From NCBI GenBank assembly GCA_045805505.1, contig JBJMLA010000162.1, forward strand, positions 124,001 to 188,000: DNA of 64,000 nt, read 5' to 3'. This DNA is from BP-464 sp045805505 (lineage in GTDB: Bacteria; Actinomycetota; Thermoleophilia; Solirubrobacterales; Solirubrobacteraceae). The notes below the pieces were generated by a model that saw only the letters and a program-made list of their open reading frames with translations, did no database searches and was not told the origin of the DNA. A program made the translations under genes and the position numbers. Below are positions 16,008 to 25,701 of the stretch, piece by piece (the stretch's first letter is position 1; every line of letters begins with the position of its first letter).

Positions 16008-18584
16008 ATGACTTCTGACGAGATCCGCGAGACCTTCCTGTCGTACTTCGAATCGCGGGATCACCTGCGGCTGCCGAGCGCGCCGCTGGTGCCCACCGAC
16101 TTCGACCCGTCGACGCTGTTCATCATCGCCGGCATGCAGCCGCTCAAGCCCTACTTCCTGGGGCTGGAGAAGCCGCCGCACCACCGGCTGACCGACTGCC
16201 AGAAGGTCATCCGCACCAACGACCTCGAGAACGTCGGCAACACGACGCGACACCTGACGTTCTTCGAGATGCTCGGCAACTTCTCGCTCGGCGACTACTT
16301 CAAGCAGGGCGCGGCCGAGCAGGCGTGGGAGCTGTCGCTGGAGGGCTTCGGCCTCGATCCCGAGCGGATCTGGGTCACGGTGTTCGAGGGCGACGAGGAG
16401 CTGGGCCTCGGTCCCGACGAGGAGGCCATCGAGGCGTGGAAGCAGATCGGCGTGCCCGCCGAGCGGATCGTCCTGTGCCCGCGCTCGGAGAACTTCTGGC
16501 AGAGCGGCCCCACGGGACCGTGCGGCCCGTGCAGCGAGCTCTACTACGACCGCGGCGTGGAGTGGGGGACCGAGGACGATCTCCCCGGCGGCGAGAACGA
16601 GCGCTTCCTGGAGTACTGGAACCTCGTCTTCATGCAGTTCAACCAGGATCCGATCGGGACGCTGACGCCGCTGCCGGCGCAGAACATCGACACCGGTCTG
16701 GGCCTCAACCGGATGGCGATCATCAAGCAGGACGTGGGCAGCGTCTTCGAGACCGACCAGTTCGCGCCGCTCATCGCGCTGGGCCGCGAGCTGGCCGCGG
16801 TCGATCCCGACGACCGGGCGCTGCGCATCCTCGCCGACCACTCGCGCGCGATGACCTTCCTCATCGCCGACGGCGTCGTGCCGTCCAACGAGGATCGCGG
16901 CTACGCACTGCGGCGGATCATGCGCCGGGCGATCCTGCAGGGCCGGCGGACCGGGATGGAGCCGGGCTTCCTGCCGAAGTTCACCGACCGCGCCATCGAG
17001 CTCATGGGCGCCGGCTACCCGGAGCTCGCGCGCGAGCGCGACGCCATCAACCGCTGGGCCGAGACCGAGGAGGCCGGCTTCGGCCGCACCCTCGAGCAGG
17101 GGCTGAAGATCCTTGAGGACGTCATCGCGCGCGCCAAGGACCAGGGCCTCGAGGGCATCGGCGGCGACGAGGCGTTCCGGCTGCACGACACGTTCGGCTT
17201 CCCGATCGAGCTGACCCTGGAGATCGCCGCCGAGCACGACCTCGGCGTCGACAACGAGGGCTTCGAGCGCGAGATGGCCGAACAGCGCACACGCGCCCGC
17301 GCGCAGACGCGCGGCGTCGCCGGTGAGGGCGGGCTGCGCGCGCTGGAGGGCCCGGCCAACGAGTTCGTCGGCTACGAGCTGCTCGAGAAGGCCACGACGG
17401 CCGTCGCGGTCGATGAGGTCGGCGACGGCGAGTTCGCGGTCAAGCTCTCGGAGTCGCCGTTCTACGCCACGGGCGGCGGCCAGGTCGGCGACACCGGCCG
17501 GCTGTCGTGCGCCGACGACGGCTGCGCGATGGAGGTCATCGACACGCGGCGCGTGGGCGACGACGTGATCGTGCTCGCCAAGGGCCGCCCGCCCGAGCAG
17601 GGCGCGCAGGTGCTCGCCAGCGTCGACCGGGCTCGGCGCCTGGCGACGCAGGCCAACCACACCGCGACGCACCTGCTGCACGCGGCGCTGCGCGAGGCCC
17701 TGGGCACGCACGTGCGCCAGGCCGGCTCCTACGTCGGGCCCGACAAGCTGCGCTTCGACTTCACCCACGGCGCCGGGATGAGTGCCGAGGAGATCGCGCA
17801 GGTCGAGGACCGCGTCAACGAGTGGATCCTGCGCAACGATCCGGTGCGGCCGATCTCCACGACGCTCGACGAGGCCCGGTCGCTCGGCGCGATGGCGCTG
17901 TTCGGCGAGAAGTACGGCGACGTCGTGCGCATGGTCGAGGTCGGCGACGGCTCCTACTCGCGCGAGCTGTGCGGCGGCACCCACGTGCGCTCGACGGCGG
18001 AGATCGGCGTCTTCAAGCTCACCACCGAGACGTCGAGCGCGGCGAACGTGCGGCGCATCGAGGGCGTGACCGGGACCGAGGCCGTCGCGCTGCTGCGCCA
18101 TCACGACGCGGTGCTGCAGGAGGCGGCGCGCACGCTGCGCAAGCATCCCGAGGAGGTCGCCCGCGCGGTGGCCGACCTGCGCGAGAAGGCCAAGCAGGCG
18201 GCCAAGGCCGCGCCGGCGGTGACCGTCGACGTCGACGCGCTGATCGCGGGGGCCGCGGACGGCCTCCTGGTGCAGGCGGTGCCCGCCGTGCCCGCGAAGG
18301 CGCTCGTCGATCTCACCGAGCGGGCGAAGGCCAAGCTCGGCCAGGGCGCCGCGGTCGTGCTGGGCTCGGTCACCGACGGCAAGGTGTCGCTGGTGGCCGC
18401 CGTGTCGCCCGAGGCCGTCGCGCGCGGCGTGAAGGCCGGCGACATCATCCGCATCGCCGCGCCGATCGTCGGCGGAGGCGGGGGAGGGCGAGACACGATG
18501 GCCCAGGCCGGCGGCAAGGATCCGGCCAAGCTCGACGAGGCCCTGGAGGCCGCGCGCTCGGCCATCGTCGCCGCCCTGTCGTAG
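16008..18584 (+). CDS. alaS: Alanyl-tRNA synthetase
   Basis: Class II synthetase of 858 aa. It has the catalytic domain (motif 1 region around LPSAPLVPT; motif 2 around RHLTFFEMLGNFSLGDYFK; the GPCGPCSE segment), then the editing domain with HTATHLL and the CGGTH zinc site near residue 655, and a C-Ala region ending in the Gly-rich GGGGGGRDTMAQAGGKDP. The ATG at 16008 follows the mnmA stop by 4 nt; the upstream extension of the frame reads through mnmA and is discarded. alaS followed by ruvX and mltG is a conserved bacterial order. Length and motifs are complete. Confidence 0.97.
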   Translation: MTSDEIRETFLSYFESRDHLRLPSAPLVPTDFDPSTLFIIAGMQPLKPYFLGLEKPPHHRLTDCQKVIRTNDLENVGNTTRHLTFFEMLGNFSLGDYFKQGAAEQAWELSLEGFGLDPERIWVTVFEGDEELGLGPDEEAIEAWKQIGVPAERIVLCPRSENFWQSGPTGPCGPCSELYYDRGVEWGTEDDLPGGENERFLEYWNLVFMQFNQDPIGTLTPLPAQNIDTGLGLNRMAIIKQDVGSVFETDQFAPLIALGRELAAVDPDDRALRILADHSRAMTFLIADGVVPSNEDRGYALRRIMRRAILQGRRTGMEPGFLPKFTDRAIELMGAGYPELARERDAINRWAETEEAGFGRTLEQGLKILEDVIARAKDQGLEGIGGDEAFRLHDTFGFPIELTLEIAAEHDLGVDNEGFEREMAEQRTRARAQTRGVAGEGGLRALEGPANEFVGYELLEKATTAVAVDEVGDGEFAVKLSESPFYATGGGQVGDTGRLSCADDGCAMEVIDTRRVGDDVIVLAKGRPPEQGAQVLASVDRARRLATQANHTATHLLHAALREALGTHVRQAGSYVGPDKLRFDFTHGAGMSAEEIAQVEDRVNEWILRNDPVRPISTTLDEARSLGAMALFGEKYGDVVRMVEVGDGSYSRELCGGTHVRSTAEIGVFKLTTETSSAANVRRIEGVTGTEAVALLRHHDAVLQEAARTLRKHPEEVARAVADLREKAKQAAKAAPAVTVDVDALIAGAADGLLVQAVPAVPAKALVDLTERAKAKLGQGAAVVLGSVTDGKVSLVAAVSPEAVARGVKAGDIIRIAAPIVGGGGGGRDTMAQAGGKDPAKLDEALEAARSAIVAALS

Positions 18585-18588
18585 GGTC

Positions 18589-18975
18589 ATGCGCGTGCTC
18601 GCCTTGGACTACGGGTCGGCCCGCTGCGGCTGCGCCGTCAGCGACCCCACGGGAACGCTGGCGACGCCGATCGAGGCCGTGCTCCAGCCCCGGTCGAAAG
18701 CCGGCCTCGCGCGCCTCACCGCGCTGGTGACGGAGAAGGACATCGAGCGCGTGGTGGTCGGTCTGCCCGTCAGTCTCAGCGGCGAGGACACCGACCAGAC
18801 ACGCGAGGCGCGGTCGTTCGCCGACTCGCTGCGCGGGCGGCTCTCGGTGCCGGTGGAGATGTACGACGAGCGCTTCACGACGGCGATCGCCGCGCGCAGC
18901 GGCGGCTCGGCGACGTCGGAGGACTCGCGCGCCGCGGCCGTGATGCTCGAGGACTGGCTGGTGCGCAATGCCTGA
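18589..18975 (+). CDS. ruvX: YqgF/RuvX-family resolvase-like nuclease
   Basis: Protein of 128 aa with an RNase H-like fold, linked in this family to 16S rRNA 5'-end maturation and Holliday-junction-type cleavage. Acidic active-site positions are visible in LALDYGSARCG (Asp near residue 7), VVVGLP and YDERFTT. It follows alaS by 4 nt. A TAGGGT hexamer overlaps the alaS stop, so a leaderless start at the GTG at 18595 is an alternative, shortening the protein by two residues. The 3' end overlaps mltG by 8 nt, suggesting coupled translation. Confidence 0.92.
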   Translation: MRVLALDYGSARCGCAVSDPTGTLATPIEAVLQPRSKAGLARLTALVTEKDIERVVVGLPVSLSGEDTDQTREARSFADSLRGRLSVPVEMYDERFTTAIAARSGGSATSEDSRAAAVMLEDWLVRNA

Positions 18976-20497
18976 GCGGACGCCGGAGCAACGCGAGCAG
19001 GATCGCCTCGAGCGCGAGGCGCGCCGGGCCAAGAAGGAGGGCCGCGCGGCCCCTGCGCCCGATTCGGCACCCGTGCCCGAGCCTCCCGTCCTGCCCTCTG
19101 GGCCACAGACCCCGCCCATCCAGGACGCGACGCCTGAACCGGCCCCGCCGGCGACCAACCGCGAGTGGCGCCGCGCCGCGGGCGAGCCTGACCCGGACCC
19201 GCCGCTGGTGCGCCGCGTCGAGGATCGCGAGCCGCGCGAGGAGGTCCACGCGGCCGCCGAGCCGATCCCCGCGCCCGAGCCGACGCCGGCACCCGAGCGG
19301 CGCATCCCGCCGCCGCCGCCCATCGCCGGGACCGAGCAGGCGCTCGGCACCAAGCGCGTGGCGGCCGGCAGCCGCATCCACCGCCCGCACCTTCCGCAGC
19401 GGCGGCCCAGGAGCGCCGCCGCACCGGGTCCGCCCAGCTCGCGGCGCACGCTCGGCCGACGGGTCGGCGCGCTGCTCGCGCTCGCCGCGGTCGCCGTCGT
19501 CATCTGGTTTGCCGCGTCGCTGTTCCAGCCCTTCGCGGGCGACGGGGGCGCCACCGTCGTCGTGACCATCCCCAAGGGCGCCAGCGTCAGCCAGGTCGGT
19601 GACCTGCTCGCCGAGAAGGAGGTCATCGGATCGAGCTTCTTCTTCAAGCTCCGCGCCAAGCTCGAGGGCAAGGACGACCAGCTGAACTCCGGCCGGATCA
19701 CGCTCAAGCGCGACATGTCCTACGCCGCCGCGCTCGATGGGCTGACCCAGGAGGCCAAGGCGGCACCCAAGCCGACCACGAAGCTGACGATCCCCGAGGG
19801 GCGCTCGCGCGACGAGATCGCCGACTCGGTCAAGGCCGCCGGCATCACCGGCAACTACGTCACGGCCTCGCGCAGCTCCAAGACGCTGAACCCGCGCCGC
19901 TACGGCGCGCCGAAGGGCGCGACGCTCGAGGGCTTCCTGTTCCCGGCGACCTATGACCTCAAGAAGGGCGACGACGTCAACGACCTCGTCTCCGATCAGC
20001 TCGTCGCCTTCAAGCGCAACTTCGACACGGTCGACCTCAAGCGCGCGAAGTCCAAGAACCTGACGGCCTACGACATCCTTGTCATCGCGTCGATGATCGA
20101 ACGTGAGGCGGGCATCGCCAAGGACCGGCCGCTGATCTCGGCGGTCATCTACAACCGCCTCAAGGACGGCATGCCGCTGGGCATCGACGCGACGCTGCGC
20201 TTCGAGCTCAAGAACTGGACCGACCCGCTGAAGGTCTCCGAGCTCGAGCGCGACTCGCCGTACAACACGCGCACGCGCACGGGGCTGCCGCCGACGCCGA
20301 TCGGCAACCCGGGCCTGTCGTCGATCGAGGCCGCGGCGCACCCGGCGAAGGTCGACTACCTCTTCTACGTCGTCCGGCCCTGCGGCAACGGCGCGCACAA
20401 CTTCAGCTCCACCGACGCCGAGTTCCAGGCGGACGTCGACGCCTACAACGCCAAGCGCGAAGAGCTCAACGGCAAGAGCCCCGTCACCTGCAAGTGA
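18968..20497 (+). CDS. mltG: Endolytic murein transglycosylase MltG with long cytoplasmic extension
   Basis: Peptidoglycan lytic transglycosylase of 509 aa that cuts nascent glycan strands and releases them from the membrane. The first ~160 residues are cytoplasmic, rich in Pro, Glu and Arg, and not conserved in type. A single transmembrane helix follows at ~166-186 (LLALAAVAVVIWFAASLF). The YceG/MltG fold occupies the rest, with a LysM-like subdomain (VTIPKGASVSQVGDLL) and the catalytic Glu in IASMIEREAG (near residue 378). The long disordered N-terminus is typical of actinobacterial MltG. The start ATG overlaps ruvX and the stop overlaps aroE by 4 nt. Confidence 0.93.
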   Translation: MPERTPEQREQDRLEREARRAKKEGRAAPAPDSAPVPEPPVLPSGPQTPPIQDATPEPAPPATNREWRRAAGEPDPDPPLVRRVEDREPREEVHAAAEPIPAPEPTPAPERRIPPPPPIAGTEQALGTKRVAAGSRIHRPHLPQRRPRSAAAPGPPSSRRTLGRRVGALLALAAVAVVIWFAASLFQPFAGDGGATVVVTIPKGASVSQVGDLLAEKEVIGSSFFFKLRAKLEGKDDQLNSGRITLKRDMSYAAALDGLTQEAKAAPKPTTKLTIPEGRSRDEIADSVKAAGITGNYVTASRSSKTLNPRRYGAPKGATLEGFLFPATYDLKKGDDVNDLVSDQLVAFKRNFDTVDLKRAKSKNLTAYDILVIASMIEREAGIAKDRPLISAVIYNRLKDGMPLGIDATLRFELKNWTDPLKVSELERDSPYNTRTRTGLPPTPIGNPGLSSIEAAAHPAKVDYLFYVVRPCGNGAHNFSSTDAEFQADVDAYNAKREELNGKSPVTCK

Positions 20498-21259
20498 GCC
20501 GGTACGGGGTCCTCGGCTGGCCGGTGGCCCACAGCCGGTCGCCCGCGATGTTCCGGGCACTCGGCGTCGCCTACCAGCTGCTGCCCGCACCGCCCGAGCT
20601 GTTCGGCGAGATCGTGCCCGCGCTCGGCGCCGCGGGCTACGGCGGGGCCAACGTGACGATCCCGCACAAGGAAGCCGCGCTCGCGCTGGCCGATCACCCG
20701 AGCGAGCGAGCCGTGGCGATCGGCGCGGCGCACACGCTCACGTTCGCCGCCGACGGGATCCACGCCGACAACACCGACGCGCCCGGCTTCCTCGCGGCGC
20801 TGCCCACGGACCCGGCGGGCAAGCGCGCGCTGGTCCTGGGCGCCGGCGGCAGCGCGCGGGCCGTCGTCTGGGCCCTGCGCGAGCGCGGGGCGGAGGTGCT
20901 CGTCTGGAACCGGACCCGCGAGAAGGCCGAGGCGCTTGGGGTCACGGTGGTCGACGAGGTCGTGGACGCCGACATCCTCGTCAACTGCACGTCCATCGGA
21001 CTGGGCAATTCGTCCAGCTCCGAGGTACCCGATTTCAAGTTGCTGCCCCTTGCGCCCGATGAACTGGACGAGTTCTCGTACGTGGTGGACCTCGTCTACC
21101 GGGCAGGCGGCACGGACCTCGAGCGCGCGGCACGCGAGCGGGGCATTCCGACAGTCGACGGCCTGGAGATCCTGGTCCAGCAGGGTGCGCTGAGCTACGA
21201 GTCATGGTTCGGCCGCGCTCCGGACCTCGACGCGATGCGAGAAGCCGCGCGCACCTTCG

Positions 21260-21288
<29 letters not shown>
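20494..21288 (+). CDS. aroE: Shikimate dehydrogenase
   Basis: NADPH-dependent reduction of 3-dehydroshikimate to shikimate in aromatic amino-acid synthesis; 264 aa, normal length. The substrate-site motif SRSPAMF is at the N-terminus, catalytic Lys in NVTIPHKEAAL and Asp in DNTDAPGF, with the NADP loop LGAGGSARAV and NRTREKAE (Arg preference for the phosphate). The end motif DGLEILVQQGALS is present. GTG start at 20494 overlaps the mltG stop by 4 nt. The 3' end overlaps pilB by 29 nt. Confidence 0.94.
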
Positions 21289-23011
<1,723 letters not shown>

Positions 23012-23099
23012 CACCGCTTCCAGGTGGTTTGATGCACCGGCCGTCCGTGGTCAGAGTGGCCCGAACCCCGGAGTCGCCGGGCCGTTCCCAAGGAGCCAC
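23012..23099 (+). promoter_or_regulatory. Gap after pilB with ribosome binding site for the next gene
   Basis: Eighty-eight bases between pilB and a secreted-protein gene. AAGGAG near 23090-23095 sits about 4 nt before the ATG at 23100, one of few clear Shine-Dalgarno sites in the window. No clear terminator hairpin with a T run is seen. Confidence 0.45.
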
Positions 23100-23897
23100 A
23101 TGTCTCATCTCGCAACGCGCCGGCCGTCCCCGGCCATGGTCGTCGCCTGTCTTGCCCTGATCGTCGCGCTCGGGGGCACGGCCGTTGCCGCCGGCGTCCT
23201 CGACGGCGCCAAGATCAAGAAGCATTCGATCTCGGGCAGCCGTCTGAAGAGCAACACACTGACCGGTGCGCAGATCAAGGAATCAAAGCTCGGGGTCGTG
23301 CCGAAGGCGACCCATGCCGACAACGCCGACACGGCGGCGGCGGCGGTCAGGGCGACCAACGCCGACGCGGCCACGAAGGCGACCAACGCCGATCACGCGA
23401 CGGCCGCCGACAGCGCGACGAACGCCACCAACGCCACCAACGCCACCAACGCGACGAACGCCAACGGGCTGACCATCTTCCCGGTCAAGCGGGTCAGCGC
23501 GGCGGCCGATCAGGCGAGCGCGCCGAAGGAGCAGCTGGCCGTCAAGGGCCCGTTCACCTTCTATGCCAAGTGCTTCACCACCGGCGCCTCGACCAAGGCG
23601 GCCATCTACATCGAAGTGGCCAGCGGCAACGCCACGTTCGGCACCGAGGGCGAGGACAGCGCGGCGAGTCTCACTCCCGCCACGCCGGAGGACGAGCGTG
23701 AGCTGATGGTCACGACTACCGGGGCGAACTCCATCGGCTCCAACGGCGACGACATGGACTTCCGCGCCGCAAGCGTCGACACCGCCGTGGTCGGGGTCGT
23801 CGGCATGGCGCTCGTCAAGACCGGCACGCCCGCGACGGGGGACGGCCCGTTCCTCGCCGGGAGCTCGTGCATCTTCACGGGGGCGATCTTCGGCTAG
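23100..23897 (+). CDS. Secreted Asn-Ala-Thr-repeat protein of the GGTAVA-signal family
   Basis: Exported protein of 265 aa. The signal peptide (CLALIVALGGTAVAAG, about residues 17-32) is the type common to many short secreted proteins of Solirubrobacterales. A conserved segment follows (KIKKHSISGSRLKSNT...). Residues ~73-122 are low complexity, made of Asn-Ala-Asp/Thr triplets. The C-terminal ~140 residues look like a compact beta domain with two cysteines (KCFTTG and SSCIFTG). The strong AAGGAG site supports ATG 23100. It ends interlocked (CTAG) with a convergent coiled-coil gene. Function unknown; surface display or release is inferred from the signal. Confidence 0.75.
   Translation: MSHLATRRPSPAMVVACLALIVALGGTAVAAGVLDGAKIKKHSISGSRLKSNTLTGAQIKESKLGVVPKATHADNADTAAAAVRATNADAATKATNADHATAADSATNATNATNATNATNANGLTIFPVKRVSAAADQASAPKEQLAVKGPFTFYAKCFTTGASTKAAIYIEVASGNATFGTEGEDSAASLTPATPEDERELMVTTTGANSIGSNGDDMDFRAASVDTAVVGVVGMALVKTGTPATGDGPFLAGSSCIFTGAIFG
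23421..23465 (+). repeat. Five tandem 9-bp repeats encoding Asn-Ala-Thr
   Basis: The unit AACGCCACC occurs five times head to tail with small variation, inside a longer degenerate Asn-Ala-Asp/Thr stretch from about 23315. It is probably length-variable by slippage. Confidence 0.7.
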
Positions 23898-24280
23898 CGC
23901 TTGCGACCGGGGAGCCGCTCCGCCAGCCGGCCGATGCGCTCGGCCGCGGGTTGGAGCGGCTCCACGACGTCCCTGACGCCATCGAGGTCCTCGGCGACGT
24001 GGTCGAGGTCCGCGACCACCGGCTCGAGGGTGTGGCGCAGGGCGGCGATCTCGGGCGTCATCGCATGGCGCAGGGCCTCGATCTCGTCGCTGGAGCGGGT
24101 GAAGGCGTCCTGGAGCCCCTCGATCTCGCCCGGCACGTCATCGATGCGCGACAGCCGGCGCTCGACGTCCTTGAGCGTGCGGTCGATGCTCTCGAGCGCC
24201 GTGACGGCACGAGGAATCGCTCCGAGCAAGGCAAATCCGAGTCGTTGGGGCAGCAGCAGGGTTTCGACGAGGGATGCCAT
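23894..24280 (-). CDS. Coiled-coil hypothetical protein
   Basis: Protein of 128 aa, almost entirely helical, with heptad-like Leu/Ile/Val spacing from about residue 30 to the end (LESIDRTLKDVERRLSRID, then several similar turns). A short hydrophobic N-terminal patch (LLLPQRLGFALLGAIP) may touch the membrane. The ATG at 24280 is preferred because CAGGAG lies 3-4 nt upstream; a GTG at 24298 is in frame. The stop shares CTAG with the convergent secreted-protein gene. Not recognised as a named family. Confidence 0.65.
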   Translation of the reverse strand: MASLVETLLLPQRLGFALLGAIPRAVTALESIDRTLKDVERRLSRIDDVPGEIEGLQDAFTRSSDEIEALRHAMTPEIAALRHTLEPVVADLDHVAEDLDGVRDVVEPLQPAAERIGRLAERLPGRKR

Positions 24281-24332
24281 TCGCTCCTGGATACGCACTA
24301 CCCGGATTTCGGGATGACCGTCCGCACGGGAG

Positions 24333-24338
24333 TACCGT
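24333..24338 (+). promoter_or_regulatory. TAnnnT -10 box for the duplicated-domain secreted protein
   Basis: TACCGT is 7 nt before the ATG at 24346 and overlaps an alternative GTG at 24337. It favours the ATG as a leaderless start. Confidence 0.45.
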
Positions 24339-24345
24339 GAAGCGG

Positions 24346-25701
24346 ATGCCTCGGCGCCTCCCGGTCCTCGCCGCCGCCCTGACGCTCCTCTGGGCCGGCT
24401 CGGCCGCGGCGGCGGAGCTCGACGATCCCGTCGACCAGTGGCTGCCGTCCTCCGACACCGCCGATTGGGTCTACGCGTGGGGCAACACGACGTACTCGGT
24501 GCCGCGCAAGGAGCACCTGACCGTGCAGGCGCGCAGCGGCAACAGCTTCCGCCTGCGCTGGGACGAGGTCGATCCGCCGGCCGACCAGACCCCGACGGCG
24601 GGCATCGTCGACTTCCAGCGCACCGACGCCGGCCTGATCAACCTCAACTACCAGAGCACGCCGCCGCCCTCGAACTACCCGATCCTGTGCGCGAGCTCGA
24701 CGAACTGCGGCAACAGCCTGGCCGGAACGGAGTTCCTGCTGATCTGGGGCACCCGGTCGCCCACCCTCGCCGAGCCGCTGCTGCGCGGCACCCGGTGGAG
24801 CTCGCTGGGCGGGCAGAGCAACGACGTGGCCAGCGACAACCGCTACGTCGGCCAGACCAAGGTCGTCGTCCCGGCGTTCCCGGCCGGCGTCGTGGCGTCG
24901 CAGGTCGACTCGACGATCACCCAGGCCGGCGCGCTCGGCGATCCGTTCGGCAGCGGTGTGCGCACCGTCTACTGGGTGCGCGGCGTCGGGCCCGTGCGCA
25001 TCATCTTCCGCCACACGAGCGGCGAGACGAGCCAGGCGGAGCTGCAGAGCACGTCGCTGACGCCGCTGCCGCCGCCGTCCGACGCCAACTACTTCCCGCT
25101 GACCAGCGGCACGAAGTCCACGTTCCGCTGGCGCAACAGCAAGCACATGAGGCGCTGGTCCACGCAGCGCTTCACCGTCTCGCAGGTGGTCAACAACTCC
25201 GCGCGGATCGACGTGAAGTCGCTGTCGGGCCCGATCAAGGTGGCCGGCAGCTACGCGTTCTCGTCCCGCCTGAGCGGCGTGACGAACATCTCGGCGTTCA
25301 CCAAGGCCGCCAGCCGGGCGACGTTCCCCAAGCTCGGGCCGTCCAGCGCGGCGGTCTCGGACCGCCGGCACCTGTTCACGCCGTATGACTTCATGACGTT
25401 CGGCTTCAACCCGGTCCTCTCGGTGGCTCCAGTGACGGGGGAGACGTGGCGCAGCTCGCGCGTCGGCCGCGACTGGAAGATCTTCGGTGTCACCGGGACC
25501 ACGACGGCGCTCGCGCCGCGCAAGATCAAGACCCCCGCCGGGACCTTCGACGCGGTCGGCTTTCGCTCGTCGCTGACGCAGGCGAGGTTCCCGTACGGCA
25601 GCGGAACGCGCACCAGCTGGTTCGCCGCCGGCAAGGGGCTGGTCAAGCTGGTCTTCAAGCACCGCGACGGCAGCGTCTCGACGATCGAGCGGGTCGGCTG
25701 A
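24346..25701 (+). CDS. Secreted protein with an internal duplication
   Basis: Exported protein of 451 aa. Signal peptide LPVLAAALTLLWAGSAAAAE (cleavage near residue 24). The mature part contains two related halves. Each ends in a segment of the form GSG-x-RT-x2-W ... G-x-G-x-V-x2-x-F-x-H followed by a Ser/Glu-rich strand (about residues 205-232 and 420-447). Both halves also carry a preceding PAG-type loop before a long beta-rich stretch. This suggests an ancestral domain duplication. Two Cys (CASSTNC) sit near residue 118. It overlaps the next gene by one base (ATGA). No named family recognised; resemblance to DUF3108-like periplasmic beta proteins is a guess. Confidence 0.7.
   Translation: MPRRLPVLAAALTLLWAGSAAAAELDDPVDQWLPSSDTADWVYAWGNTTYSVPRKEHLTVQARSGNSFRLRWDEVDPPADQTPTAGIVDFQRTDAGLINLNYQSTPPPSNYPILCASSTNCGNSLAGTEFLLIWGTRSPTLAEPLLRGTRWSSLGGQSNDVASDNRYVGQTKVVVPAFPAGVVASQVDSTITQAGALGDPFGSGVRTVYWVRGVGPVRIIFRHTSGETSQAELQSTSLTPLPPPSDANYFPLTSGTKSTFRWRNSKHMRRWSTQRFTVSQVVNNSARIDVKSLSGPIKVAGSYAFSSRLSGVTNISAFTKAASRATFPKLGPSSAAVSDRRHLFTPYDFMTFGFNPVLSVAPVTGETWRSSRVGRDWKIFGVTGTTTALAPRKIKTPAGTFDAVGFRSSLTQARFPYGSGTRTSWFAAGKGLVKLVFKHRDGSVSTIERVG

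Noticed and set aside
23421..23465. CRISPR-like tandem repeat
   Set aside because: The units are 9 bp, contiguous, in frame and code for Asn-Ala-Thr; there are no spacers.
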